Assembly (NCBI GenBank): GCA_001599355.1
Contig: BCGQ01000001.1
Coordinates: 1,367,135 to 1,431,134 of the forward strand
DNA length: 64,000 bases
Direction of reading: 5' to 3'
Origin: Nakazawaea peltata
Taxonomy: Eukaryota; Ascomycota; Pichiomycetes; Alaninales; Pachysolenaceae
Of this stretch, positions 10,801 to 21,102 are shown piece after piece. Made by a program: the position numbers and the translations under genes. Position 1 is the first letter of the stretch. Each line of letters starts with the position of its first letter. The notes under the pieces were generated by a model. The model ran no database searches. It saw nothing but the letters and a program-made list of their open reading frames with translations, and was not told the origin of the DNA.

Positions 10801-11523
10801 GATAAACTGGTGGGTCAGAAAATATCAAAACAATATGTATCATTCTTCAAAATAGGTAAACAGAACGGGACTACGATGATCTTCTTTATGAAACAGAAAC
10901 AATCGGTGTCGTATTTCAAAGTATTGATCCCAATTGTGGAGAAATCCACTAAAAAAGTAGAGTCTTTCCAAGAATATAAAAAGTTTTATATCCCTGGAGA
11001 GTGTACCGACTTGACAATTTTCAACTCCACCTTTGTGGTCCATACGAAGAAAGGATTTGATGTAATGTCTCTTGCTATTCAATATCCACAATCGATTCCG
11101 GATCTCAAAACTGCTGCTCCTCATGGGACTAAGATGGATAATTTGAAGAAAACCTTAACACAACAAAATGTCAAATCTTTAGGCATTTATAAATTGTCCA
11201 ACAACAAAGAATTCCTCCTTGTCTATAACAAATTTGCCCTCTTTGTCAGCAAGACAGGTGTTGTGACTAGAGACAGATTGGTTCAATTCTCCATCAAGGC
11301 CCATACTTCTTATTTCGATCGTAATTTACTTGTCTTGGCCAACAATCATTTTGTCGAGGTTTGGTATATCAACGATACTTCTAACGTTAATTATCAATTA
11401 GTCCAAGTTATTACGGCACAGAATTTGAAGGTTATTCATAATAATAACAGAGGAATTATATCTGTTCAACATCCACTTTATCCGACAAGACAACTTGTTC
11501 TTACTTTGAAGCCTAAATTTTGA
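7891..11523 (+). CDS. TUS1: Rho1 guanine nucleotide exchange factor, TUS1-like
   Basis: 1210 residues. Order: disordered Pro/Ser-rich N-terminus (1-320) with TSPRxTSPR repeats; a helical module (LSNIWDWCCKLQQWFP...) ending in a Cys-containing CYSHCCTYERL segment; a divergent Dbl-homology domain (about 465-680); a PH domain (about 705-850); and a C-terminal citron-homology beta-propeller (about 885-1200). This is the Rom1/Rom2/Tus1 layout of GEFs that activate Rho1 for cell-wall synthesis and cytokinesis. The DH domain lacks the strong TExxYVxDL start typical of Rom2, so I favour Tus1. The 242-bp gap to divergent ARP6 must hold both promoters. Confidence 0.68.
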   Translation: MNNWNVTIDDTDDDLNERYGNPGVDSTRLPAKPLRPPPELITKTSTDLLQFLSISDNIRTESIVQEAIIPSARTSRIESMRSSMVGPRLLPGEVPPLPPRFIEPTPIIQDVPRTPTTPHSVSRFSTSPHHFQHIAVSPSQHSLLPPSYGISPAPSTGSSPMLTSPRRTSPRLTSPRPYPDIDDLEIDDGDLTDLPILPPLQEMHQYESHQRVLSSIFDSTGVSILDQLVEPDVMDSFDYDTTTSSIPPLTPTKNKHTPFDVLELPSLLPLTPKKQLPPSPEKPLPTVPQYQGEYSKPEESPSKELKLPDLPYSSKLLKPKHFQSCKRLSYLSNIWDWCCKLQQWFPNQLMPPAEFERSLFLLFDFHIPQLSDTHLEAIASDVMNSFIKSGNVEIKFDVVIFSTSTSLSGILPILRDCYSPMNHVFPTPYRCYSHCCTYERLNYAVPPQTVQTSNMILGEDWVSHWKLTRDQLEDISKKVQIQQSHIFDLIKLVRSFINAGKVLVEVFGEGFLRNKQYFGNENNLNWDKFYDDAFMTVKVLNDVTRERLFEPLIQKLNTEGKFITGISDIFQNWLNEVSVPLLLYSEKRVPVLNLIKLESTLKYSPFTEWITRTNLSVSRDFNSERLFSVQFLTFFTTLKVTLLAVLSKTEEVNPEHRALLKVLKNIDILISKSDKTQLVLERKILVNSLKSKLSLKYKEAPNIQLDLDNDERDVFKIGTVVRKRDILHRVLNDTRVTLILLDNYILIAEDVEANNGMYKITEQPIHLSYLHVDYKATEFEENNGGSPTKMGSHDNANEQAVFKVYHASKGIFLVFETEYVEERNAWINALMSLKQKFNQISAKFEPFKVSVLADSLLGMDLADISTYRQAYANNDNIMTLVRSVDSHLPPVQAINQVLCFNKFKYKEKSYTFLGTSNGLFMAPSGRYRAWRKFLDIKNVTQVEVLEEFGLVFLLSDKILTYYYLDAFITSDKLVGQKISKQYVSFFKIGKQNGTTMIFFMKQKQSVSYFKVLIPIVEKSTKKVESFQEYKKFYIPGECTDLTIFNSTFVVHTKKGFDVMSLAIQYPQSIPDLKTAAPHGTKMDNLKKTLTQQNVKSLGIYKLSNNKEFLLVYNKFALFVSKTGVVTRDRLVQFSIKAHTSYFDRNLLVLANNHFVEVWYINDTSNVNYQLVQVITAQNLKVIHNNNRGIISVQHPLYPTRQLVLTLKPKF

Positions 11524-11905
11524 TAGGAATGAATTTATGTGAAGTTTTGAACCCTGACACAATGTAAATGTCTACCCCCCATGTAAACCCAACGTGACCC
11601 CTATGTAACCCCCCTCCCTCTAGTAACCCCTAACCCCCTTTTAACATCATAACACCAACTCCACACAGCCCCTAACCTTCCAAAAACATAATCAATAATC
11701 TATAGCACTTTACGAAAATCACCAAAATTCAACATTTTCAAAAACTCTTCCAAAATAATAATCTCCACTAAGAATTGGAGTTGATTAGTTAACAGCCGTA
11801 GGTAAATCATCCTGTAAACAAATAAATTTCTGTGATCCGATCGATCTTACAGCATCCAGTTTGTGGTTGACGCTATTTTCAAGTGATTAGTCGATAGATT
11901 GCACC
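11524..11905. other. Upstream region of TAF12, C-rich
   Basis: 382 bp with no gene. The + strand is strongly C/A-rich between about 11570 and 11700, with repeated GTAACCCC/CTAACCCC words that look telomere-like but do not form a regular repeat. Probably the promoter of TAF12. Confidence 0.5.
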
Positions 11906-12937
11906 ATGAATCAACAACCTCCACAGAACGGCGGTTCAGGAACGCCAGGCGCCGATGGAGCTCTGCAACAACAGCCTCAACAACAACAAAGGATCGTTCT
12001 TCAACCACTGCAAATCCACAGTTTGACTGAGAATTACAAAAATGAGATTGCTAAGGCTAATGAAGTAGGTAATGAGACCGAAGAAGGTAAAGAACATTTG
12101 AGACAGGCCAAAAGAATCAGAATGATTTTACTTCGTTTCCAACAACAACAGCGTATGCAAAGACAACAACAGCAGCAACAACAACTTCAAAGACAGCAAC
12201 TGGGACAACTGCTGCCTGGAACTGCCACTCCTCTGCAAGGTCTTTCCAGTTCTCCTAATACCCTGCAAGCTTCGCCTATGATGGCTCAACTGCAGCCAAA
12301 TATGTCTAGACAAGGTTCCTTCCAAGGTCTGCAACAGTCACCTGATGTATCTAGACAAGGATCTCAGATGAGTCCAATAATGCAACAGCAGCAACAGGCA
12401 AGATTACAACAGACTACTGGACAACAAGGTCTGACTCCTCAACTGTCTGGTCTGCAGGGTCTGCTGCTGGGTCAGAACCCAATTAACACTAGTATCTTAC
12501 AATTACAGAAGATCAGAAAGATTTTGGACGATTTCCATAGTAGATTAAGAGCCATTGATAATGCTAAGAAAGCAGGAACATTAAGTCCAGAAGAATTAAC
12601 TAGATTGACTCAACAAGAAGAACTTTTAAAACAACGTTATGAGCAATATACTAGAGCAGCTGTGCAGATGTCTCAAAGTATTCAACAACGTCGTGCTCAG
12701 TTGGCTGCTGCTCAACAACTGAATGGAGGGGCCCTGGCTGGTGCTAGTGCTGGTGGTGCTGTAGCTTCAGGAGCTACTGGAACTAATTCCGCTATGGGGA
12801 CGCCTCAAGCTCAACAAGCCAGAGTTGCTGCTGTGAATCCACAATCTGGAGGAACTCTGCAGCAGCAACAACAACAGATGCTGCTGTTAAGACAACAACA
12901 ACTGCAACTTCAACTGTTGAGACAACAGCAACAGCAA

Positions 12938-12975
<38 letters not shown>

Positions 12976-13822
12976 GCAACAACAGACTGGTCAACTGCAA
13001 TCACCTGTAAACGCTCAAAGACAACAATCTGCTCCACAACAACCTGTTGCTTCTCCAGCAACTACTAGACCTCCACAACCAACAATTCCTAAAAATACAA
13101 CGGCCACAGCTGCATCTGCAGCAGCTCAACAACAGCTGCAGCTGAACAGAACTCCTGCTCCTGCAGGAAGATCGGCCTCACCTCCTTCTGGACAACAGAG
13201 CTCTACTCCAGTCACACATGTTAACGCGCTGGCCAGACCAAGTGGTTCTGTACAGAATGCATCTGGTATCATGGGTCCTGGATCGTCTCTGTCGGTAGTT
13301 AAGAGTCCTGTTCCTAGTATCCCTGTTTCTTCAACGATTAACGTACCAGCCCCAGCCCCAGCTGTTATGAAGGGAGCTCGTCCTACTTCAATGGGAGGTG
13401 GTGCCTTCAATGCCTTGCCTCTTACCACTCCTGCCACATATAAATTACCTCAATTCGAGATGGAGGGAGACAGAGTATTACATAAGAGAAAGTTGAAAGA
13501 ATTGGTCAGAAGTATCGGGTCAGATGAAGGAGATGGAGAAACCACAATCGATGGAGATGTGGAAGAGTTGTTATTGGATCTTGCTGATGAATTCGTCAAC
13601 AATGTGACCAGCTTTGCTTGCCGTTTGGCCAAACATAGAAAGTCTGACAATATCGACGTGAAGGATATTCAGTTACATTTGGAGAAGAATTGGAACATCA
13701 GAATTCCGGGATATTCCAGTGATGAGATCCGGTCTACAAGAAGATTCCAAGCTACTCCTGCTTACAATCAAAAGCTTTCTGGAGTTGACATTGCTAAGAG
13801 TGTGAAGAAGGATGGAAATTGA
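11906..13822 (+). CDS. TAF12: TAF12, TFIID/SAGA histone-fold subunit
   Basis: 638 residues. The C-terminal 120 residues are an H2B-like histone fold almost identical to yeast Taf12: LKELVRSIG..EGDGETTIDGDVEELLLDLADEFVNNVTSFACRLAKHRKSDNIDVKDIQLHLEKNWNIRIPGYSSDEIRSTR. Taf12 pairs with Taf4 in TFIID and with Ada1 in SAGA. The rest is Gln-rich, with a long pure glutamine run (codons near 12925-12985) and shorter runs, plus a helical LQKIRKILDDFHSRLR segment near residue 200. Some CTG codons lie in alanine-rich surroundings (near 12732), as expected if CTG is read as Ala. Begins at the first ATG. Confidence 0.96.
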
Positions 13823-13874
13823 GAGGTCAATAAGCAAGTAATTGAATAGATGTAATTATATGAGGTGAATTTAA

Positions 13875-14020
13875 GGAAATTGTAGGAAATTTTGTATGAA
13901 AGAAATGGAAATTTTAGTATGGCGAAAATTAGTATGGGAATATTTAGTAGGGGAAATTTTAGTAAGGGAAATTTTAATAGGGGAAATTTTGTATGGGAGT
14001 TTTTGTATGGGAATTTGTAG
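13875..14020. repeat. Degenerate 15-bp tandem repeat downstream of TAF12
   Basis: About eight adjoining units with consensus GGGAAATTTTAGTAT, mostly 15 bp and sometimes 14 bp at the right end; neighbouring copies differ by one to three bases. It starts about 50 bp after the TAF12 stop and lies in non-coding DNA. Open frames crossing it on the minus strand are repeat artefacts. Confidence 0.85.
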
Positions 14021-14299
14021 ATAATTGAAGACATAACAAAAGACTGAATTATTGAGATCGGCGACTTGAAAGTAAAATATTAAATACCCTCTAACTTCAA
14101 TTAAGTGAGATATCTTCATTTTTGACCACCCACCTCTGCTCATATTCTTTTATCCACCCCCTTCTCGTCCCCCTTCTATCCCCTTCTCATCCCTATAAAA
14201 AAATTGATTTTTCACTAAGAAAATCCTCGAGGTCATCGAGAAGACGTTGAGGTGTTATCTAGTGGGAAGAAGCCGGAAGGTTGGATATTCAAAAATATT
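14021..14299 (+). promoter_or_regulatory. Promoter region of the SDR gene
   Basis: Pyrimidine-rich + strand from about 14125 to 14190, then CTATAAAAAAA near 14193-14203, about 100 bp before the ATG at 14300. This looks like a yeast TATA promoter. No other feature seen. Confidence 0.45.
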
Positions 14300-15286
14300 A
14301 TGACTGAGTTAGTGGTGGAGACAGATCATGTGTCTCTTGACTTGCTTTACTACTGGCTTAAAGCTACGTATTTTCATCCGTTGTATAGTATGGTCATCAA
14401 CGGCGCTCTTTTCATGAAGACTGGATGTCTTTTATGGGTATATATCGGAGGAATTATAGTGGGATGGCATATATTAGGATGGATTAACTATAAATACAAG
14501 ACTAGATCTATGTCTGGTGAGAATTTGAACTCGAATGCACCCAAGACACTCCTAATAACAGGGGGTTCTGGAGGTTTGGGGTCTCTGTTAGTACGACAGA
14601 TTATGAAGAGTGGGATGAATATTGACAAAATCGTGATTATGGACTTAAAGGCGCCTGAATTTGATGATGAAGAGAAGATTGAGTTCTATCAATGTGATCT
14701 TTCTGATCTTCAACTGTCTTCGGACACCTTAGACATGTTATGTAAAAAGTACAATTTCAACGTGGCCATTTTAAACGCTGGAGTTCGTCATAGCTCAAGT
14801 CTTATAAGGACACCACAGTCCACTATCGACTTTATTATGGATGTGAATGTGAATGTGAATATCCGCATAATCAAGAAGTTGGCCACAGAAGCCAAACAAT
14901 TACATTTGGTCACTATATCTTCGGCTTTGGGAACTGTAGGACCTGCCAACCATTCTATATATGCGGCCTCGAAGCTGGCTCTTCTGATGGTTCATGAGAG
15001 TTTGTCTTATGAAATGAGAGACTTGAGATTCTCATTATTCATGCCAGGTCAAATTGCTACAGAGATGTTCAAAGATGTTTCTATCAATCCATTCTTTTGT
15101 CCTCGACTCGATCCTGATGCTTACGCTAAGAAGATTGTAAGGTGTATTAAGAATGGTGAGAGAGGGTATTTCTGTGATCCATTGTATTCTAGATTGGGAT
15201 TTTTAATGAGAGGATTTCCCAGTGTAGTTTATGATATGGTGAGGTGGATAATGGGACTGGACTCTACTAAAGAGAAGATTGAATAG
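14300..15286 (+). CDS. Membrane-anchored short-chain dehydrogenase/reductase
   Basis: 328 residues from the ATG at 14300; the longer frame upstream only has a GTG. One hydrophobic helix (about 40-60) precedes a classical SDR domain: cofactor motif TGGSGGLGS, NAG motif (ILNAGV), catalytic Ser (TISSALG) and YxxxK (YAASK). The pattern is closest to RDH10/DHRS-type membrane SDRs acting on lipophilic alcohols or ketones; the substrate is unknown and I give no gene name. The residues after YAASK are encoded CTG-Ala-Leu-CTG; SDRs usually have AAL(A/L) here, which supports reading CTG as alanine (codons 14975-14977 and 14984-14986). Confidence 0.85.
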   Translation: MTELVVETDHVSLDLLYYWLKATYFHPLYSMVINGALFMKTGCLLWVYIGGIIVGWHILGWINYKYKTRSMSGENLNSNAPKTLLITGGSGGLGSLLVRQIMKSGMNIDKIVIMDLKAPEFDDEEKIEFYQCDLSDLQLSSDTLDMLCKKYNFNVAILNAGVRHSSSLIRTPQSTIDFIMDVNVNVNIRIIKKLATEAKQLHLVTISSALGTVGPANHSIYAASKLALLMVHESLSYEMRDLRFSLFMPGQIATEMFKDVSINPFFCPRLDPDAYAKKIVRCIKNGERGYFCDPLYSRLGFLMRGFPSVVYDMVRWIMGLDSTKEKIE

Positions 15287-15405
15287 GCTGATAGACAGAT
15301 AGATAGACAGTCAAGTATATAACATGACGAATACATAGACAATACATAGACCTTACGACATTGACTTCAATGACACTTCTACATAACTTATTCTCCTATA
15401 TATCT

Positions 15406-15927
15406 CTATTTTTTAGACTTCAGAAGCAAATCAACCTGATCCATAATCACACTCTTAAATTTATCTAATTGTAAGAACCCTTGAGCATCATAAACCTTGG
15501 AAAATTCCACCAGAGACTCAGCTTTCTTACCATCAAATTCAATCAAAAGCTTATATATAGGCTTATAATCCTCCAGAGAGGTAGAAATGACGAGTTTATT
15601 CTTCTTCTGATCAGTACCAACAAACTTCGTATCCTTCTCGACAAATTTACCGAACAAATAGACAGCAAAAGTGACCACATAGAACCCACAAACCAACAGC
15701 AGTGTCATATGTACATAACTACTATTCTTGAAATCGTTATTGAACTTCTTTTCCAAGTAGAACAAGAGCCCAGCCATCACAATTGACAGGTAAGTCAAGC
15801 CCAATTTGAGATCGATCATGGTGAAATCTTGCTTAAATTCATAACCTAATACGGAGGAGAGGTGTTCATCACAATTCTGTTTCATCTCACTCACAGAGTG
15901 GATGTTGACTTTCTTATTCTCAGCCAT
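15406..15927 (-). CDS. SPC2: SPC2, signal peptidase complex subunit
   Basis: 173 residues, close to yeast Spc2 (178). Cytosolic N-terminus, two membrane helices (about 41-62 and 74-94) separated by a short turn, and a cytosolic C-terminal domain (KLVISTSLEDYKPIYKLLIEFDG). This is the Spc25/Spc2 fold. The protein sits in the ER membrane, links signal peptidase to the Sec61 translocon and supports efficient signal cleavage. Convergent with the SDR gene, 119 bp between stops. The start is the first ATG; an ACGCGT word lies directly upstream in the leader. Confidence 0.9.
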   Translation of the reverse strand: MAENKKVNIHSVSEMKQNCDEHLSSVLGYEFKQDFTMIDLKLGLTYLSIVMAGLLFYLEKKFNNDFKNSSYVHMTLLLVCGFYVVTFAVYLFGKFVEKDTKFVGTDQKKNKLVISTSLEDYKPIYKLLIEFDGKKAESLVEFSKVYDAQGFLQLDKFKSVIMDQVDLLLKSKK

Positions 15928-16259
15928 GACGCGTTAACCTATCAGATGACCTAAGTTTTGACCTGTACCGGATAGCGTAAACCTTACAGTGTTCCTGACG
16001 CCAATGAACTCTTTAGACACTCTGTTAAAAGCTTATGAATTTATTTCCTGACCAGGTAATTGCCTACCTAAGTAATTAAAAACAAATTCTCTCCGTTAGA
16101 TTGTTTTGCCTTCCTATTAAAGCACCTTCCCCTTTAGTACCTCTGCGCTTGATCACCACTAAAAATCGACTCGAACCTCGACTTAATTACTGATAGGCAC
16201 GTTGTATACGGTTTATATCACTGATATATACGTGTACTTCGCATTCAGTACACAGCATC
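15928..16259. promoter_or_regulatory. Shared divergent promoter SPC2/MAG2
   Basis: 332 bp between two divergent starts, so it must hold both promoters. ACGCGT (an MCB-like word) at 15929-15934 lies in the SPC2 leader. A TATATA near 16226, about 35 bp before MAG2, is close for a TATA box. I saw no RNA gene. Confidence 0.5.
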
Positions 16260-18320
16260 ATGGGAAGCAGCTCGAAATTCAACGTTGGAGCTCCCAGTTT
16301 TGTTCCAAATATCACACCTGATACTTTAAGAGGTGGCAACGCCACATCTCTGGCCACCGGTTCATCGATTCCGGTAGCTGGAAGCTCTGGAAGTGGTGGA
16401 TCTGGATCAGGTATGAACTTATCTGCTATTCAAATGAATGGGAATAGTCGGGGAAATACCGGTTCCAGCAGAAAATCCAACCAAAGACATACAAAACAAC
16501 CATCAAAATCCACTAATAACCATAAAAATACCACCAAATCACAACAACAGCAGCATTCTAACCAAAAAGATCTCATTAGATTGAATGATAAATGGGAAGA
16601 GGAGATTTTGGCCGGAAGAGCCAAACCTAATAGCCGTAAAGGTCAGATTTCCATCACCGATCTTTTGGATTTCCAATACGAACAGCATCCCGAACAAGAC
16701 TCTCACTATAACAAACGTTCTAATAATAACAGGAGACGTCGGAGCAACAATGGTGGATTGGGTCCAAAGATTCATCTCTCAGGAGAACGGTATATCAATG
16801 TGAATTACAAGTTCGTCGTCGATTATAATGGAGATTATCGTGCCCAAGTACTAGATACCAACATCCCGATCAATAGACATAACATTTTAAGAGTGATAAT
16901 ACCCAAGAACGATACGCAATGTCCAATTTGTCTTACAGAGGATCTCATTGCACCTCGTATGGCTTCATGTGGTCATTGCTTTTGTCACGTGTGTCTTCTA
17001 AGATACCTTGACAGTGAACTGCCTGTTGTTAATAAGAAACAACAAGCTCAAGAAGGAACAAATAAACCTAAACATAAGGAATGTCCATTATGTGCTAGTA
17101 AAATCAAACCAGATGAGACATTGCCGGTTTTAATTAACCCCATTGATGAACGTTATGAAATGCCCAAAGTTGGTGAAGAGGCTATTCTCCAATTAATGTA
17201 TCGTCCTCATAATAAAATCTTACTGTTCCCCTATCAAATGAAATTACGGAACAAAGAGATCTTTAGTGGGAATATTCCATGGTTTAGCTCGAGTGACTCT
17301 ACTGCCTACGATTCTAAGAACTTAAATCTTACAGGGAATGATTTATTCCAATATTCCAGGATCATGAAAGCAGGACCAGAGTTCGCCATAGATAATTATT
17401 TAAGAGAGATCTCGGATATTCTGACCGAGCGTGAAAAAGATGCCCTCGAATACGGTGAAAGTGATGTCTATTACAATAAGGCAATCGAAAGGTCAAGAAA
17501 ACTGATCGAGGCTATCGAAAAAGATTCCTTATCGCACAAATTAAGTGAAGTCACCATCCATACAAATTCCTCCATTGGAGCCGAAGTGCCTTTAGAAGAA
17601 TTAAGTTTACTCCAACAATCTCAAACCGAGATAAATGACTCAAATACCTTTTTTTTCTACCAAACGTCATTCAATTCAAAGATCAAGTTTTTCGTTTCCG
17701 TGTTGGATAACAAAATCTTGAAACTGCTCTACGGATCTTACTCGAACTTCCCGTTATGTCTCAATATCAAGATCGAAAATATAGTACATGATTACATCGT
17801 GAACGATGAGGTGATTAAGAAGTACAAATTCCTTAGTTATTTACCACATGGAACCGAGATTGCGTTCTTAGAACTCGACTGGTTCGAAGACCGCAAGACC
17901 AACGGCAAGAGAAAATCGGTTCTCCCAACCGAAGTGTACCAAGAATTTCTGAAAGAGTTGAATTCTCGTTCCGAAAAGACGAGATCGAAGAATCTGCGCG
18001 AGGAGAGGTCACGTGCTCGGTATCAGAACGAATTGGAATGGAAGACTAGAGAGTTCTATGCTAATGAGAATAACTTTGCCATTGAGGATTATGGGGTGAT
18101 TCCTACGGTTAACAAATTTGAGCCGTTGGTGTTTGAAGAGTCCAGTGAGTCTGATGTTAAATATGAGACGTCTGTTTGGGGTACAAAGGTAGTGAAGACT
18201 CAAGAAGAAGAGGACAATGATGATGGAGATACTTATTTGTCGGAATTATTGAGGTTATCGAAGGAGAAGGAAGATAAGAAGAAGGGTAAGAAGGGTAAGA
18301 AGAAGCTTGTATTGATATAG
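16260..18320 (+). CDS. MAG2: MAG2, RNF10-type RING ubiquitin ligase
   Basis: 686 residues. Low-complexity Gly/Ser/Asn N-terminus, a basic patch, then a C3HC4 RING (about 221-280: CPICLTEDLIAPRMASCGHCFCHVCLLRYL...CPLC) followed by the RNF10-family region (YRPHNKILxFPYQMKL). The acidic/basic C-terminus ends in a Lys-rich tail. RNF10/Mag2 ligases ubiquitylate 40S ribosomal proteins during ribosome quality control. Yeast Mag2 has 670 residues. The codon at 17223-17225 is CTG where relatives have Ala in (T/I)LALP-like context. Starts at the first ATG. Convergent with CRN1, 46 bp apart. Confidence 0.88.
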   Translation: MGSSSKFNVGAPSFVPNITPDTLRGGNATSLATGSSIPVAGSSGSGGSGSGMNLSAIQMNGNSRGNTGSSRKSNQRHTKQPSKSTNNHKNTTKSQQQQHSNQKDLIRLNDKWEEEILAGRAKPNSRKGQISITDLLDFQYEQHPEQDSHYNKRSNNNRRRRSNNGGLGPKIHLSGERYINVNYKFVVDYNGDYRAQVLDTNIPINRHNILRVIIPKNDTQCPICLTEDLIAPRMASCGHCFCHVCLLRYLDSELPVVNKKQQAQEGTNKPKHKECPLCASKIKPDETLPVLINPIDERYEMPKVGEEAILQLMYRPHNKILLFPYQMKLRNKEIFSGNIPWFSSSDSTAYDSKNLNLTGNDLFQYSRIMKAGPEFAIDNYLREISDILTEREKDALEYGESDVYYNKAIERSRKLIEAIEKDSLSHKLSEVTIHTNSSIGAEVPLEELSLLQQSQTEINDSNTFFFYQTSFNSKIKFFVSVLDNKILKLLYGSYSNFPLCLNIKIENIVHDYIVNDEVIKKYKFLSYLPHGTEIAFLELDWFEDRKTNGKRKSVLPTEVYQEFLKELNSRSEKTRSKNLREERSRARYQNELEWKTREFYANENNFAIEDYGVIPTVNKFEPLVFEESSESDVKYETSVWGTKVVKTQEEEDNDDGDTYLSELLRLSKEKEDKKKGKKGKKKLVLI

Positions 18321-18366
18321 ATAAGATATAGTTTACATAGTATAACAGTCTAGCATGTCTAATGTC

Positions 18367-20350
18367 TTATTTCAGTAATAATTGATCGATCTTGTCTTCT
18401 AAGGATTTGATACGGATGTCTTTTTCTAAACCGGAATCGATTAATTTGGAGATTAAGGATTCTAAGGTTTGGACGGTTGATTGTAATTTTTCAACTGTTT
18501 GTTTTAAACCTGCGGTGGCAGTTTTTGGGGCAGATGCTGCGGCTGGGGTTTCAGCTTTTTCAACCTCTGGTTCGGCCTTTTCAACCTTAGGCTCGGCCTT
18601 CTCGACCTTTTCAGCCTTTGGCTCGGCCTTCTCAACCTTTGGCTCGACCTTTGGCTCGACCTTTGGCTCAACCTTAGGCTCAACCTTTTCAACCTTAGGC
18701 TCAGTCTTGGTCTTAGGCTCATCCCACTCAGATTCTTCAACCTCCTTAGAAGCATCCTCAACCTCATCTTCACTAAGATCATTCACCTTATCCAACATAC
18801 TACTAACACCAGAAGATGATTTCAACATTTCATCAACAGTTGTAGATCTTGAAGGAGGAGCTGAACTAACAGGAGTTGACTTGACCTCTTTCTTAGGTTC
18901 TTCCTTAACCTCCTTCTTTGGCTCTTCCTTAATCTCCTTCTTTGGCTCCTTCTTTGGCTCCTCCTTTGGCTCTTCCTTCTTAGTCTCCTTTGGCTTAGTT
19001 TCAACCTTCAGACTCAGAGTCAACGCTGGTGTCTCTCCATTATATAAATCCAGCATAGAGACCAAAATTGGTCCATCAACCTTCTTTCCACTCTCCCATT
19101 CCTCAGCACTCAATGCAGGGGTTCCACTTGGTGCATCAGGGAAGATATCATCTTGGAAATATTCTCCCTTTCTTGGACAGATAAAAGAGATCGGTTCGAT
19201 GTAACTATCATTTCCACAAGTCTTATAAGCCTTCAAGATCTCATTTTCATGGATGTTAACAGCTCTCTTAGGACCAAAAGCAAATCCTCTTTGTGGATCG
19301 GTGGATTGATACTCAGATAATTGGAATAATTCATCATTTTCAAACTCGAAATAACGAATGTTTCCATCACCTTTACCAGCTAAGTATAACATATTGGTAA
19401 GAGGGTCAAATAATGGGATAATGACACCGGCAGATAAATCGACGGTATAAAAACCACCAAGAGATCCCTTCTTAATATCAGTAGTGTCCCAAACACCGAT
19501 TTGACGGTCGGATAATTTACTAAATCCAGTAGTAGCGATTCTATCAGGAGACATCCAAACGACTCTACTCAGTTTAGCACCAGTATGACCTGGACCTTCA
19601 GATACGATTTCACCGGTTTGAGCGTCCCAAATTCTGATAGTTTTGTCACGGGAAGTAGTGGCTAATAAAGTACCATTATAATTCCAGTCAAACGATTGGA
19701 TCAGATCTTTATGTTGTAAAGTGACGATGACTTTACCTGTCTCAACATTCCAAACCTTGACGGAATAATCCATGGATGAGGAGGCCAAGATATCCTTGGC
19801 GACAGGATTGAATTTGATATGACCAATCTTTCTCTTATGGCCTACTAAGACCTTGGTTGGTTCGGTGATATCCTTGATGGAATCAGACCCATCGACGTAA
19901 TGATGGAAAGAATAATCATCCGGGATTCTCCAAATGGAGATCTTACCATCATCACCCGAAGAAGCAACGACTTGATCATCGAATGGATCAAAATCGATAT
20001 CTAAAACGGTGGCAGCGGTTCTAAAGAGGGGGACCAAATCAGGAGCCTTACCGACCTCGGCAATTGGGATCACAGCAAAGGCTCCACCTCCACTGGCTTG
20101 CCAACAAGATCCAATGTACTTACTATTGGCCTTAATCAAGTTTGCATCGAAGGCATTAGTACTGATTTTCAAGTTCTCATAACTGGCTTCTTTCTTAGCT
20201 TTTTGTCCAAAGACGTGTCTGTATTTTGACAGACGAACAAATCTTCCACTGGATGGGGTTAGTATGATGGAGTTGGTGGTATTACTAAATATCTGGGCGA
20301 GAATTGGCCATTGGCTGATTTCTGGCTCTAGCGCTGTTCACTTACCTCAT
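18367..20350 (-). CDS. CRN1: CRN1, coronin (two exons)
   Basis: Spliced gene: exon 1 20346-20350 (only ATGAG), intron 20249-20345 (97 nt; GTAAGT donor, TACTAAC branch at 20258-20264, CAG acceptor), exon 2 18367-20248; 628 residues. Splicing gives MSGRFVRLSKYRHVFGQKAKKE, the invariant coronin N-terminus; the longest open frame starts only at a TTG inside exon 2. Coronin binds F-actin and regulates Arp2/3. A seven-bladed WD propeller fills residues 1-400 (SSSMDYSVKVWNVETG, TTSRDKTIRIWDAQTG). A unique region with KEEPKK and KVEPKVE repeats follows, then an acidic CA-like segment and a C-terminal coiled coil (about 588-628) for trimerisation. Confidence 0.96.
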
Positions 20351-20567
20351 GTTTGATGTTGTGATGTAGTGGAATTAGTTGAATGTCAGTGGAAAATAAC
20401 AACAGGATGGAACGGAAAATAACCTAATTAGGAAAGTGATAGAGTGTGAGCAAATAGATGGTATATATGAGCAGATTATGAATAATGATAAGAAACTTGG
20501 GGAACTTGGAAAAATAAGGACAGGAAAATTAAGAAACATAAAGAGGGAGGTTAGGGAGAGGCCACAT

Positions 20568-20606
20568 AGATGAAACATATAGATGAAACATATAGATGAA
20601 ACATAT
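20568..20606. repeat. 13-bp tandem repeat, 3 exact copies
   Basis: Unit AGATGAAACATAT repeated three times without change, followed by AGAT. It lies about 220 bp upstream of the CRN1 start. Confidence 0.9.
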
Positions 20607-21052
20607 AGATCTTGGTATTGAGAATGATATTGATAGTGACAAAACTGCTATACACACAATATACAGCTTCGTTTCTTCTGTAGTACCTCCTACTCATTCC
20701 TTATTTCTTCCTCCCTTACCCCTCCCCCTTCCCTTCCTTATTTCTTCCCCATCCTACAGGTTTCCTCACCCCCCTTCTTATCCTTTCTTATCATTTCCTT
20801 ACCCAAGCCTAAATATTTGTACTATTTCTCTCACTTTTTTATTAACCTTAAATCTTTCCGTATGATTTTGCGCGTCTCAACTAAGACACAACAGCCGCAA
20901 AACACACAAATATTACTCTCACTCAGACATTATCCGATACCTAACAATCCGGCTTTTTCCACAATCGACTCGTCCAACCTCATCACCTACTCATCCCCTC
21001 GTGCTCTACTCATTCCCTTCACCCTCAACTCATCCTCTCATTCCCTGCTCAT

Positions 21053-21102
21053 CTACTCCTCCCTACTCCTCCCTACTCCTCCCTACTCCTCCCTACTCCT
21101 CC
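21053..21102. repeat. 10-bp pyrimidine tandem repeat, 5 copies
   Basis: Unit CTACTCCTCC repeated five times exactly, inside a longer pyrimidine-rich tract about 340 bp upstream of SEN1. Confidence 0.9.

Noticed and set aside
11570-11660. Telomere-like CTAACCCC words upstream of TAF12
   Set aside because: Not a regular telomeric array; lies in the middle of housekeeping genes, so only a C-rich promoter.
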